Source: Trichococcus alkaliphilus (GTDB lineage Bacteria; Bacillota; Bacilli; Lactobacillales; Aerococcaceae). Taken from it: a DNA stretch of 64,000 nucleotides. Numbering within the stretch: the stretch's first letter is position 1; each line of letters begins with the position of its first letter. The position numbers and the translations under genes were made by a program. A model generated the notes under the pieces. The model was not told the DNA's origin. It did no database searches and saw only the letters and a list, made by a program, of their open reading frames with translations. The DNA lies in contig NZ_PXZT01000009.1 of assembly GCF_003008695.1 (NCBI RefSeq), forward strand, positions 62,001 to 126,000, written 5' to 3'. This document shows positions 37,051 through 45,897 of the stretch, one piece after another.

Positions 37051-37148
37051 TGAATGCGAAAAGAATGGACCCTATGCGCTTGCGTTAATGCGTCGGGAAC
37101 TGCGGTATAATAGGCGTTAAGAAGGAATAACAGTAAAGGTGTGATTTG

Positions 37149-38858
37149 ATGGTACGTTTAACAGAAAAGCCGTTTTTTTTAACGGATGACCAAATTTCTT
37201 GGGTAGAAAATACAGTAAGCGAGATGACGACGGAAGAAAAAATCGGGCAAATTTTCTGCCCGATCGCCGGGAATCCAGAAGATCAGGCATTGACCGAATT
37301 TGTGCAGAAATACCAACCGGGCGGCATGATGTTCCGCCCGATGCCGGCAAAAGCGATCAGACAGGCGCACGGTGTTCTGCAAAACGAAAGCAAAATCCCG
37401 TTGTTGTTGGCGGCCAATCTTGAAGCCGGCGGAAACGGGATCTGCTCGGACGGAACCTATTATGGCCGTCCGATGGGTGTCGCGGCGACAGCCGACGAGC
37501 AGGAAGCCTATCAGTTGGGCTTTGTTTCCGGGCGAGAAGCGCAGGCAGTCGGCTGCAACTGGGCGTTTTCCCCGATTGTGGACATCGACATGAACTTCAA
37601 AAACCCGATCACGAATGTCAGGACGTTCGGATCGGACGTCAAACAAGTGATTGATTTTTCCCGCCAGCAAATGAAGGGCCTGCATGAGAACGGCATCGCC
37701 ACGGCAGTCAAGCACTTCCCGGGCGACGGCGTGGACGAACGCGACCAGCATCTGGTGAGCACCGTGAACAGTCTGTCCGTTCCGGAATGGGATGAAAGTT
37801 ACGGCAAAGTCTACCAAGCCATGATCGAAGAGGGCGCCTTGTCCGTCATGATCGGGCACATCCTCCAGCCTGCCTACAGCAAAGCGCTCAATCCCGCTTT
37901 GGAGGACAAAGACATTCTGCCGGCATCCTTGTCGACGGAATTGGTGAACGGCCTGCTGCGCGAGCGCTTGGGCTTCAACGGCGTGGCGGTGACGGATGCG
38001 ACGCCGATGATCGGCTACAATGCCGCGATGTCCCGCAAAAAGGCGATTCCGACAACGATCAACGCCGGCTGCGACATGATCCTGTTCAACAAAAACATCG
38101 ACGAAGATTACCAGGCGATGCGCGATGCGGTAAGCACCGGCGACGTATCGATGGAGCGGCTGGATGAAGCAGTCACGCGCATTTTGGCGATGAAAGCAAG
38201 CATGGGCTTGGCGGATAAACAACAAGCCAATAGCCTGATTCCTGCGCCGGAAGCGTTGGACATCGTGGGGTGTCCGGAACATCTGGAATTGGCAAGAAAG
38301 AGCGCGGACAAAGCCATCACTTTGGTTAAAGACACGCAAAATCTGTTGCCGATCTCACCGGAGAAAACGCCGCGTGTCCGGGTCTATATGCTGGAAGACC
38401 GCTTGAGTGGCGGCTTTAAGGATGGCGGGGCCTCCGAAGGTTCCTTCATCGGAAAACTGAGTGAAGCCGGCTTTTCGGTAGAAACATTCAATTATGAACA
38501 ATTGAACTTCCATGAAATCTTTGAAGAAGGCGTGGACGATCTGAAGGCGAAAGTGGATCTGGTCATCTATGTCGCGAATTACGATACCGCGAGCAACCAG
38601 ACGACACGCCGGATCGATTGGATCCGTATGATGGCGGCCGACGCACCATGGTTTGTCCAGGATGTTCCGACCCTGTTCGTATCCTTGGCGAATCCTTATC
38701 ATCTGTTCGATGCGCCGATGATTAAAACCTACATCAACGGCTATTCAGCGAATGACACAGTGAACGAAATCCTCGTGGATAAATTGATCGGCAAGTCCGA
38801 ATTCCAAGGCAAGAGCCCGGTCGATCCGTTCTGCGGTGTGTGGGGAACGAACTTATAA
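37149..38858 (+). CDS. Glycoside hydrolase family 3, NagZ-like branch
   Basis: 569 codons from ATG 37149 (AAAGGTG at 37135-37141). MTTEEKIGQIFCPI, QPGGMMFRPM, AFSPIVDIDMNFKNPITNVR and AVKHFPGDGVDERDQH are of the shorter GH3 branch that includes beta-N-acetylhexosaminidases. Nucleophile Asp283 sits in VAVTDATPM. A C-terminal Rossmann-like domain follows, but not the fibronectin end of the longer GH3 at 28537. Beta-glucosidase, xylosidase or hexosaminidase cannot be told apart here; the context favours a plant-glycan substrate. Confidence 0.88.
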   Translation: MVRLTEKPFFLTDDQISWVENTVSEMTTEEKIGQIFCPIAGNPEDQALTEFVQKYQPGGMMFRPMPAKAIRQAHGVLQNESKIPLLLAANLEAGGNGICSDGTYYGRPMGVAATADEQEAYQLGFVSGREAQAVGCNWAFSPIVDIDMNFKNPITNVRTFGSDVKQVIDFSRQQMKGLHENGIATAVKHFPGDGVDERDQHLVSTVNSLSVPEWDESYGKVYQAMIEEGALSVMIGHILQPAYSKALNPALEDKDILPASLSTELVNGLLRERLGFNGVAVTDATPMIGYNAAMSRKKAIPTTINAGCDMILFNKNIDEDYQAMRDAVSTGDVSMERLDEAVTRILAMKASMGLADKQQANSLIPAPEALDIVGCPEHLELARKSADKAITLVKDTQNLLPISPEKTPRVRVYMLEDRLSGGFKDGGASEGSFIGKLSEAGFSVETFNYEQLNFHEIFEEGVDDLKAKVDLVIYVANYDTASNQTTRRIDWIRMMAADAPWFVQDVPTLFVSLANPYHLFDAPMIKTYINGYSANDTVNEILVDKLIGKSEFQGKSPVDPFCGVWGTNL

Positions 38859-38876
38859 GGAGGGGGGCCTCGGAAA

Positions 38877-39029
38877 GATGAATAATAGTGAGATATTCAT
38901 GGTTTCAGAGCACCGGAGCCCGAAAAAGATGAATAATAAAAATTTATTCATCTTTCTGGGGCAATCTGGAACGAAAAAGATGAATAACAGAAAGATATTC
39001 ATCTTTTCGGCCACCCTCCAGCAATCAAT
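38877..39029. repeat. Three AT-rich hairpin units, exact 51-bp period
   Basis: Units start at 38877, 38928 and 38979; each is GATGAATAA-N7-TTATTCATC or a near copy, then about 26 nt. Because 51 is a multiple of 3, a 60-codon frame (38878-39060) runs through with repeats of MNN.K.FIF, but the ribosome binding site spacing is poor and the pairing pattern argues for a nucleic-acid element. Confidence 0.85.
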
Positions 39030-39072
39030 TCAATGTGGGATATGCATCAGAACGTATTAAGGAGGCAAAAAA

Positions 39073-40005
39073 ATGATTGTTGAAACGATAAATTTATATC
39101 CGGAGCGGGAAGATGTCACATTGACGACTTATGTCCTGCAGGATTCGCCGGAATTGTTGGACGGCGCAACCCGCCCGGCCGTACTGATCTGTCCTGGCGG
39201 CGCCTATCTTTCCTGTTCCGATCGGGAAGCCGAACCCGTAGCGATGCGGTTTGCGGCGATGGGCTATCACGCCTTTGTGCTGCGCTATTCCGTTTATCTG
39301 GATAAGCACGAACCTTTTGAATCCATTTTTGGAGGAGTCGAAAGACGGGAGCATACTGTCTTTCCTGCCGCAATCCGGGACATCGGCAAAGCCATGCTGA
39401 CGATCCACGAAAACAGCGAAGCGTGGTTGGTCGATACGGATCGGATCGCACTGTGCGGATTTTCGGCAGGCGCGCACAATGCCGCGACGTATTCGGTCTA
39501 TTGGGACAAACCGATCCTGACCGATCACTATCAGGTGCCGGAAGAAAAACTTCGCCCAGCCGCTACCATTTTGGGGTATACGTTAAGCGACTACTTGTTC
39601 ATGAAAGAGACAGAAAAGGATGAAATGGCCACCTTGCTGTTCGATGCATCCGCAATGTCGCTGCTGGGGGAAGCATCCTCGAGTGATAAAAAGCTGAAGG
39701 AAGTGAGCCCGGCGTTGTTGGTTACAGAAAAAACGCCGCCAATGTTCTTGTGGGCCACTGCGTCGGATGCGTTAGTCCCGGTTGGGCATACGCTGCGGAT
39801 GGGCATGGCCTTGTCAGAGCACAAAATTCCTTTTGAACTCCATGTATTCGAGGATGGTCCGCATGGATTGAGCCTTGCCACGCAAGCCACAGCGAACGCC
39901 AAAACATTGGTCGATCCAAACGCCGCCAAGTGGATCGATTTGGCGGACGCCTGGCTTTTGAAACGCTTCAGTTTTGAACTGCAGGACGAGATTCGCTGGA
40001 GTTAG
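39073..40005 (+). CDS. Alpha/beta hydrolase, acetylxylan-esterase-like
   Basis: 310 codons, AAGGAGG and spacing ideal for ATG 39073. Oxyanion loop PGGAYLSCSDREAEPVA, nucleophile Ser in LCGFSAGAHNA, acid Asp in WATASDALVPV and His in FEDGPHGLSL. Similar in layout to BD-FAE/acetyl esterases that deacetylate xylo-oligosaccharides. No signal peptide. It is flanked on both sides by hairpin arrays of the same family. Confidence 0.85.
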   Translation: MIVETINLYPEREDVTLTTYVLQDSPELLDGATRPAVLICPGGAYLSCSDREAEPVAMRFAAMGYHAFVLRYSVYLDKHEPFESIFGGVERREHTVFPAAIRDIGKAMLTIHENSEAWLVDTDRIALCGFSAGAHNAATYSVYWDKPILTDHYQVPEEKLRPAATILGYTLSDYLFMKETEKDEMATLLFDASAMSLLGEASSSDKKLKEVSPALLVTEKTPPMFLWATASDALVPVGHTLRMGMALSEHKIPFELHVFEDGPHGLSLATQATANAKTLVDPNAAKWIDLADAWLLKRFSFELQDEIRWS

Positions 40006-40037
40006 GAACTGTTTTATTCAGCTTGCGAGCGGATTTA

Positions 40038-40139
40038 GATGGATAATCGTGAAATATCCATCTTTTCAGGGCAATGGAGGCCGAATAGGATGAATAATAA
40101 AAAGTTATTCATCTTTTCGGATTCTCCGGCAACCAATTA
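40038..40139. repeat. Two hairpin units after the esterase gene, 51-bp period
   Basis: Units at 40038 and 40089: GATGGATAA-N7-ATATCCATC and GATGAATAA-N7-TTATTCATC. The A-to-G change in the left arm of the first is matched by a T-to-C change in the right arm, a compensatory pair. Confidence 0.85.
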
Positions 40140-40155
40140 AATGTAGGAAATGCGC

Positions 40156-40206
40156 AAAAAAGTTAAGGGAAACCTCATTATTTCGAGGCACCCCCTTAAC
40201 TTTTTT
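40156..40206. terminator. Bidirectional terminator between convergent genes
   Basis: AAAAAAGTTAAGGG and CCCTTAACTTTTTT enclose a second small CCTC/GAGG stem; A run on the left, T run on the right. Confidence 0.88.
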
Positions 40207-40235
40207 CATTTATCCAGATTTGTTTTCAAGAAACT

Positions 40236-40805
40236 TTAGAACCCATGCCGTTCGACTTCCAGCAGTGCGAAGGTTTTCTCCTCCACGTCGTATTCATACT
40301 TGAAGACGCAGCAGTTGGTGATGCCGTCCTTCATCACTTCGTGGGGATCCTGCCAAGCACGCAGAAAGTGGATGCAGGCGCCAGCGTGCGAGACGGCGAG
40401 CACATTCTGATGGTCGTCCTGTTCCATGATTTCGGTGCAGGTCTTGACCATCCGCGCCTTCACATCTTCCCCGGCTTCTCCGCCATACTGTACGAAAAAG
40501 GTGCTTTTGTCTTTGGGATTTAGGTCTTCGCTCTCGCCTTCGAAGGTGCCGAAATGCATTTCCTTCAGGCCTTTCAGGCGTTGGTAGGGCATCAGTTCGC
40601 TTGTCACGATTTCCAGCGTATCACAGGCGCGCTCGGCTGTTGAACTGTAGGCGTGGTCGAGGTCGATCTCATCAAAGTAGGCACTGGCGATTCCGGCTTG
40701 CTGGATGCCGAGTTCCGTCAAGGGCGAGTCGCAGGCCCCCTGTATTTTTTTTCGGACGTTGAAAAGGGTCTGGCCGTGACGCATCAGGTATAAAGTTTTT
40801 TTCAT
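40236..40805 (-). CDS. Histidine phosphatase family protein
   Basis: 189 codons. Minus-strand ATG at 40805 is chosen because AGGAGG precedes it and MKKTLYLMRHGQTLFN is the natural N-terminus; the frame stays open upstream. Catalytic RHG motif (RHGQT), second His in LAVSHAGACIHFL, and YSSTAERACDTLEI plus MHFGTFEGES typical of the phosphoglycerate-mutase-like phosphatases. Broad phosphomonoesterase; exact substrate unknown. Confidence 0.9.
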   Translation of the reverse strand: MKKTLYLMRHGQTLFNVRKKIQGACDSPLTELGIQQAGIASAYFDEIDLDHAYSSTAERACDTLEIVTSELMPYQRLKGLKEMHFGTFEGESEDLNPKDKSTFFVQYGGEAGEDVKARMVKTCTEIMEQDDHQNVLAVSHAGACIHFLRAWQDPHEVMKDGITNCCVFKYEYDVEEKTFALLEVERHGF

Positions 40806-40924
40806 TGGAGGACCTCCTGGTATGTTGAGCGTATGTATATCAATTATACTACTCGCTTTGGGAGGCAAGTCAACAGGGAGTATCTTCGTATACTCGCTGC
40901 TCTCATACATGTGGCTTACGTGAT

Positions 40925-41095
40925 CCGCCGCACTGGTTTTTTCCTCCGGTGAACGGAGGCTACGCCGGAGGACGCCTCACATTATAAGTCTGTGCTCCGA
41001 CGAGGACTGGCTCGCAGGAGAAGAGGCCGCAAGATACCGCTGTACTCCGGTGGGGCAACCCTCGCCGGAGGAGCGCACCGATTCCGGCGCTCGGC
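40925..41095. repeat. Diverged relative of the structured intergenic repeat
   Basis: Several CTCCGG/CCGGAG words with the same style of stems (CCTCCGG..CCGGAGG) as the copies at 24055 and 32449, but only partly alignable. It fills the gap between the phosphatase gene and the MerR-type promoter. Confidence 0.45.
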
Positions 41096-41133
41096 GCAGG
41101 AATTCACTTCTGCAAATTTTTTTTTGAAAACGC

Positions 41134-41164
41134 TTGACCTGGAGTTCACTTCAGGTGTTATGCT
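41134..41164 (+). promoter_or_regulatory. MerR-type promoter with 19-bp spacer
   Basis: TTGACC and TATGCT are 19 bp apart, and the spacer contains the dyad ACCTGGAGTTCACTTCAGGT. This overlong spacer with a dyad is the hallmark of promoters activated by MerR-family proteins. No merR gene is in the window. Confidence 0.85.
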
Positions 41165-41227
41165 TAGCCTAACAAGTTAGCGATTTCAAAACTACGAGGT
41201 GCTTTGTCGCGGAAAGGCGGTATCGAT

Positions 41228-42442
41228 TTGAAAAAAGACCTGCTATTGAAAATTTCCATCCTCTCGGCCTCGTTGGTCGTGGTGTCTGGAGGGGCCATTG
41301 CTGCCAATATTCCGGCCATGGCGAAAACATTCGCGGATGTTCCACTCCAAACAGTGGAAATGCTGTCGACCATCCCGTCCCTGTTCATTATTATTTCGGT
41401 ATTGATGAGCAACCTGTTCGCGCGTTATTTGGGTTACAAACGCACGATCCTGATCGGAATCGCAATCGTTCTCGTCTCCGGCATCATCCCGGCGCTGATC
41501 GACAATTTTTGGATCATTCTAATATCGCGTGCGCTCTTCGGCTTCGGCGTAGGCATGTTCAATTCGCTCCTCATCGCCATCATCAGCCATTTTTACGAAG
41601 GTGACGAAAGGGCGGCCATGATCGGTTACCAGAGCGCGTTTGAGGGGTTGAGCGGGATGTTTATGACTTTCGCCGTCGGACAGCTGCTGAAGGTCCATTG
41701 GCAAACCTCCTTTTGGGTCTATCTGATCGCATTGCCCGTCTTCATCCTGTTCCTGCTGTTCGTCCCGAATGTCGCGTATGACGATATCGGGAAAGAAAAA
41801 GCAGCGGACGGGGGAATGAAAGCATCGGTCGTCCCAAAAAACAGTGAGCCCGCTCTCGGCAAACGGGACTTCCTTGGTTATATCGTGCTGCTGGTAATAG
41901 CCGTCATCATCTACATGTCCATCGCTGTGAAAGGCACGACTTTGATGACCACGCTGGGATACGGCGATGCGACGGACGGCAGCAACATCCTGGCGCTGAT
42001 CGGGGTAGGAGCCATGTCAGCCGGTTTTCTTTTCGGGAAGGTATACCGGATCACACGGACATATACGCTGCCGATCTCATTCTCCGTCATGAGCGTCGGC
42101 ATGTTTTTGATCGCGTCATCGAACACGGTCCTGCAGACCAGCATCGCCGCCGTCATCTGCGGCTTTTCCTTCAGGACATTCCTGCCTTATCTTTTCAACA
42201 AGGTCAGCACGTCCTCTGCCGGCAACGCGGCTTACCGGACTTCACTCATTTTGGTCGGATTCAATGTTGGCGCAGCCTTCTCACCATACGGTATCGTGGT
42301 GTTGGAGCGGCTGTTCCGTTTGACATCGGTGCGCGGTATCTTCTATATAGAAGCGGCGATCCTAATAGGGCTGGCAGTCTTCAGGTTTGTGATGACCCTC
42401 AGGAAACCGCGGGAAAATGCGCAGATAGCTGCGGCAGAATAA
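41228..42442 (+). CDS. MFS transporter
   Basis: 404 codons from TTG 41228 (GGAAAGGCGG at 41211-41220; an in-frame TTG at 41204 is less well placed). Twelve-helix major facilitator: SGGAIAANIPAMAKTF, RYLGYKRTILIGIAIVLVSG, FGFGVGMFNSLLIAIISHFY. It resembles drug or metabolite exporters of the DHA1 type. The MerR-type promoter suggests induction by a toxic compound or electrophile. Confidence 0.85.
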   Translation: MKKDLLLKISILSASLVVVSGGAIAANIPAMAKTFADVPLQTVEMLSTIPSLFIIISVLMSNLFARYLGYKRTILIGIAIVLVSGIIPALIDNFWIILISRALFGFGVGMFNSLLIAIISHFYEGDERAAMIGYQSAFEGLSGMFMTFAVGQLLKVHWQTSFWVYLIALPVFILFLLFVPNVAYDDIGKEKAADGGMKASVVPKNSEPALGKRDFLGYIVLLVIAVIIYMSIAVKGTTLMTTLGYGDATDGSNILALIGVGAMSAGFLFGKVYRITRTYTLPISFSVMSVGMFLIASSNTVLQTSIAAVICGFSFRTFLPYLFNKVSTSSAGNAAYRTSLILVGFNVGAAFSPYGIVVLERLFRLTSVRGIFYIEAAILIGLAVFRFVMTLRKPRENAQIAAAE

Positions 42443-42468
42443 ACGAATATATAAAATTGAAACGTAAA

Positions 42469-42514
42469 AAATCACCCATTAAGGATCTTGAAATCCTTTG
42501 CGGGTGATTTTTTT
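42469..42514. terminator. Terminator between convergent genes
   Basis: AAATCACCC...AGGAT and ATCCT...GGGTGATTT with TTTTT after; A-rich on the other side, so useful for both genes. Confidence 0.85.
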
Positions 42515-42524
42515 GGTTAACCGG

Positions 42525-42866
42525 CTAGTTTTTAGTTTTATCTGGTTGGCAATCATTTTTTTCTTCAGGGTTATCTTCAGTTTGCTCTGGCTTCATTGCT
42601 CCCAAGGGGAAGGTCGGCAAGATTTCTTCCGAGCCTTTCAAGCGGTACTTCAGCGCTCCGGACGGGCAAGTATGGATGACGCGCGCCACTTCTTCAGGCG
42701 AATCCGCATCAGGCAGTATCCAAGGCTTTCTTTTCGTGTCGAAAATAGCGTGATTCCCCCGCACGCAGTTGCCGGAGTATATGCAGACGCTTAAGTTGAA
42801 GTAAACATCGACCTTTTCCCCTGTATATTTTCGGTAACCGTTCGCTAATAGTTCAGACTCATTCAT
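42525..42866 (-). CDS. YjdI-like divergent 4Fe-4S mono-cluster protein
   Basis: 113 codons; minus-strand ATG at 42866 with AAAGGGGAT in front (the frame is open further upstream). YNLSVCIYSGNC-like cysteines (VCIYSGNCVRG) and a later HTCPSGALKYRL fit the Fer4_19 family, where three or four cysteines bind an iron-sulphur cluster. The C-terminal 30 residues are acidic and low-complexity. Probable cytoplasmic redox protein, partner unknown. Confidence 0.82.
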   Translation of the reverse strand: MNESELLANGYRKYTGEKVDVYFNLSVCIYSGNCVRGNHAIFDTKRKPWILPDADSPEEVARVIHTCPSGALKYRLKGSEEILPTFPLGAMKPEQTEDNPEEKNDCQPDKTKN

Positions 42867-43060
42867 AATAATGGATCCCCTTTCGGACCGCTTGTTGTAA
42901 GCGGGTTCATTTGTGTTCATTATATCACTTTGGCCATGAAATCTGTACGGGAATACTTCTTTCAAGACAATTGAAAATTTGGAAATCTTCTTAATAATGC
43001 TGTCATTTCAACAGGCATGAAAGTCAAATTTGTGAAATATTGACGACGAATTCACAAAAT

Positions 43061-43117
43061 TGTTTTAGTGTGTATCTGGGTGTATGATAAGTACATCGAA
43101 AGGTTGCAACCGTTTCG
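43061..43117 (+). promoter_or_regulatory. Promoter and palindromic operator before the zinc-ribbon gene
   Basis: TTGTTT-N16-TATGAT (43061-43088) is followed at 43097-43117 by CGAAAGGTTGCAACCGTTTCG, a near-perfect palindrome with the CG-centred style of LacI-family operators but centred on TTGCAA. Just upstream, TTTGTGAA and TTCACAAA (43030-43059) form another dyad. Confidence 0.5.
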
Positions 43118-43183
43118 GATACCCATTTATTTTTTGATCACTGTCCCTTGGGATTTGTCATTCAGAGGAATGGAGTGTTGAAA

Positions 43184-43474
43184 ATGACCAGACAGAAAAA
43201 TCAGATAATGGTCCAAAGCAAGTTCGTTTGTCAGGAATGCGGAGCGCAGATGGTGCTTTACCGCAAAAGAGCGGAGCAGCGTAAATTGGGGCACGTCAAA
43301 CACATGCATTGCCCAAATTGCAAGGAAATAAAAGCCTTCACAGAAATCAAAGATTGGGACCGGAATGTCATTTTTTGGGAAGATTACCAAAATGCGCTCT
43401 TGAACCATGCAGAAACCGGCGAACTCTGGGAGGCGTTGTGGCTGCGCAGTTCCGAATCGTTATTGCACGGCTGA
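43184..43474 (+). CDS. Small zinc-ribbon protein
   Basis: 96 codons; ATG 43184 behind GGAG is preferred to the upstream in-frame start. FVCQECGAQM and HMHCPNCKEIKAF are two CxxC knuckles of a zinc ribbon. The rest is charged and ends DYQNALLNHAETGELWEAL. Could be a nucleic-acid or protein adaptor; not recognised further. It is transcribed with the next gene, 33 nt away. Confidence 0.65.
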   Translation: MTRQKNQIMVQSKFVCQECGAQMVLYRKRAEQRKLGHVKHMHCPNCKEIKAFTEIKDWDRNVIFWEDYQNALLNHAETGELWEALWLRSSESLLHG

Positions 43475-43507
43475 ATGGGATGAAAGTTGAAAGTGAGGGG
43501 ATTCTGG

Positions 43508-44587
43508 ATGTACGAGGACAACATTTTTGAAGAACATATGGAGACTGCACGGATCGTTTTTGGAATGGATTGGGAGGATTTGTTGGATGAACTGCGTGAT
43601 TACGAAACGCCGGAGGAGCGATTGGGTGAACTGGATACTCTGGATCCAGGCTTTCCTTTTCTTGAATTGCATTTCCAGGAACTCAGAGTTTTAAATCTTT
43701 TAAAAGAAGAATTGTATGATGGAAACGATGATCCGATCGAATTCTACACAAGTATGGCCAACACCTACGGCACAAGAGTGATCGATGACGTCGAATATGC
43801 GATCATGGATGACTTCGCCTATCATTATTTCCATGAAATGATGACTGTTGAGGCGGTGGATCGCCAAGGAAGACAGTTCGTCATGGTTTATGGCCTGCCC
43901 GATAACTGGGAGGAAATTGAGCGACAGGTAAAGGAAACGCAAGCCGAAAAAGAGTGGAATCCTGGTGTAGAAGATGAAACTGCAGCTACTGACAGCAACG
44001 AGATGTGGGAGCACCCGGACATGATCGTCAGCATGAACGATTTCCGCAACGAAATCATCAATCGGGCAGCGCTTGAGTTCCGAAAGAATGGCGTCCCGCT
44101 GGAACTGCGTTTTTTCTCCAAAAGAATGTTCGTTGACGATGTGCTTGCCTCGAGGGCGGTCACGCATCAGATGCCTGGCATAATTGCGGTCTTTGAACAG
44201 CTCTCCGTGAACTTCAACGATTTCGACCATTTGGCATTTTCGATGGGCGAGAAAAGGATCCGCATCTTTTATGCTGACAGCGATGAAACGATCGACCAAA
44301 TGCTCTCGACTTGCGGCAGGATAGCGCACGGATCGGCAAAACAGACAGGAATCGGTGATATCTGTCACGACACCTTCCTTGACCGGATCGAACGCGCGTT
44401 GTTCGAACTGATCTTCCTCGTCAACAAACCAACGGATGAATTGGCCTTCGTGAGTGGCGTCGCGATGCAACGATTGGATGCTGTCCGGTCAGGAGAAATG
44501 GGGTTGGGGGAACTGACTTTGGACGAGGTCAACCGGCTGATGCTCAGCTTTCCGGAGTTGCTGAATTTGGATTGGCTGTTCTCCTAA
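43508..44587 (+). CDS. Hypothetical protein
   Basis: 359 codons from ATG 43508 with GAGGGG before it. Soluble acidic protein in two parts: residues 1-160 (ARIVFGMDWEDLLDELRDYE, ending YGLPDNWEEIERQ) and an unrelated C-terminal half (LELRFFSKRMFVDD, HLAFSMGEKRIRIFYADSDE). No membrane segment or known motif seen. Possibly co-transcribed with the zinc-ribbon gene under the palindrome at 43097. Confidence 0.65.
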   Translation: MYEDNIFEEHMETARIVFGMDWEDLLDELRDYETPEERLGELDTLDPGFPFLELHFQELRVLNLLKEELYDGNDDPIEFYTSMANTYGTRVIDDVEYAIMDDFAYHYFHEMMTVEAVDRQGRQFVMVYGLPDNWEEIERQVKETQAEKEWNPGVEDETAATDSNEMWEHPDMIVSMNDFRNEIINRAALEFRKNGVPLELRFFSKRMFVDDVLASRAVTHQMPGIIAVFEQLSVNFNDFDHLAFSMGEKRIRIFYADSDETIDQMLSTCGRIAHGSAKQTGIGDICHDTFLDRIERALFELIFLVNKPTDELAFVSGVAMQRLDAVRSGEMGLGELTLDEVNRLMLSFPELLNLDWLFS

Positions 44588-44718
44588 AAACGAACAGTGC
44601 CACAGATCATTATTTATATCAATATTTTCCCTTTTCGTCTGAAAAATGCTTGTAAATATGCCGTCATAATGGTACATTCTCACTATAATCTAATGTTCGG
44701 ATGAAAGAAGGAAATTCC

Positions 44719-45882
44719 ATGAACTATATATTTATCTCACCCCATTTTCCAAGTAATTTCAAGAATTTCGCAATCGGCTTGAAGCGCGCGGGCGTGAATG
44801 TCTTCGGGGTCGCCAGCGAGCCGTTTGAGTTGTTGGATGCTGACTTGCGCGAGAGCCTGACTGAGTATTTCCGCGTCAACGACATGGAAAATTATGACGA
44901 AATGCTGCGCGCGGTGGCTTACTTGACTTACAAACACGGCAAGATGGACCGTATCGAATCGCACAATGAATATTGGTTGGCGCAGGATGCGCGTCTGCGT
45001 ACTGATTTCAATGTGTTCGGCTTCAAGAACGAGGATATGGCCTTCGTAAAACTGAAGTCAGCCATGAAAGAAAAATTCAGAGAAGTCGGCATTCGGGTAG
45101 CGCGCGGGCGCGTCATCGGGGACTATCACGATGCCCTCGGGTTATGCCACGAATACGGCTTCCCGGTCTGCATCAAGCCTGACTCAGGCGTAGGGGCGGC
45201 GGATACGCACAAGATCCGTTCCGAAGAGGAACTAGGGCACTTTTTCCATGTGAAGAATCCTTATGAATCATATATTCTTGAGGAATTCATCGACGGAAAG
45301 ATCGTGACGTATGACGGTCTGACCGATGCCGCGGGGAATATCCTTTTTGATGCGACACTTGTATACGAAAAAGCTGTGTTGGAAATCGTCGAGAAAAATG
45401 CGGATATGTTCTACTATGTCGACCGCAATATGCCGGCAGACTTGCGCGAAGTGGGAACCAAGCTCGTTCAGGCCTTCAATGTCCGCGAGCGTTTCTTCCA
45501 TTTTGAGTTTTTCCGTTTACCTGACGGCAGCCTTGTTGCCTTGGAAGCCAACCTGCGTCCGCCTGGCGGGCATACGATGGACATGTGGAACTGGGCAAAT
45601 GATGTCGATCTCTATGCCGCTTACGGAAATCTGGTTGCGACCGGCAATTTCACGGCGCAGATGAACACGCCTTACTATTGCTGCTACGTCAGCCGCAAGG
45701 GCGTCCATCCTTACCGCTTCACGCATGAGGAAGTGATCGCCCGTTACGGAGGCCACGTCGTCCTGTTTGAGGAAATGCCGGGGATTTTTGCGGCCATCAT
45801 GGGGGATTTCGGCTACGTCATCCGTGCGGCAGAATATCAAGAACTGATGGACATTATCCATATGATTTCCATAACCGAATAG
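44719..45882 (+). CDS. ATP-grasp domain ligase-like protein
   Basis: 387 codons from ATG 44719 (AAAGAAGGAAA in front; in-frame ATG 44701 overlaps the RBS). A pre-ATP-grasp Rossmann part (FISPHFPSNFKNFAIGLKRA) is followed by the ATP-grasp fold: GFPVCIKPDSGVGAADTHKI, YILEEFIDGKIVTYDGL, and the metal-binding FFHFEFFRL / LVALEANLRPPGGHTMD. Such enzymes join a carboxylate to an amine or thiol using ATP. Forms a two-gene operon with the esterase 15 nt downstream; substrate unknown. Confidence 0.85.
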   Translation: MNYIFISPHFPSNFKNFAIGLKRAGVNVFGVASEPFELLDADLRESLTEYFRVNDMENYDEMLRAVAYLTYKHGKMDRIESHNEYWLAQDARLRTDFNVFGFKNEDMAFVKLKSAMKEKFREVGIRVARGRVIGDYHDALGLCHEYGFPVCIKPDSGVGAADTHKIRSEEELGHFFHVKNPYESYILEEFIDGKIVTYDGLTDAAGNILFDATLVYEKAVLEIVEKNADMFYYVDRNMPADLREVGTKLVQAFNVRERFFHFEFFRLPDGSLVALEANLRPPGGHTMDMWNWANDVDLYAAYGNLVATGNFTAQMNTPYYCCYVSRKGVHPYRFTHEEVIARYGGHVVLFEEMPGIFAAIMGDFGYVIRAAEYQELMDIIHMISITE

Positions 45883-45897
45883 ACTGGGGGAAATAAA

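Noticed and set aside
38878-39060. 60-codon frame with repeated MNN.K.FIF units
   Set aside because: The repetition follows from the 51-bp hairpin period; arm pairing is conserved and the ribosome binding site is too far from the ATG.
38877-40139. CRISPR-like array
   Set aside because: Units are palindromes with a 51-bp period, only two or three per array, spacers are partly related to each other and no cas genes are present.
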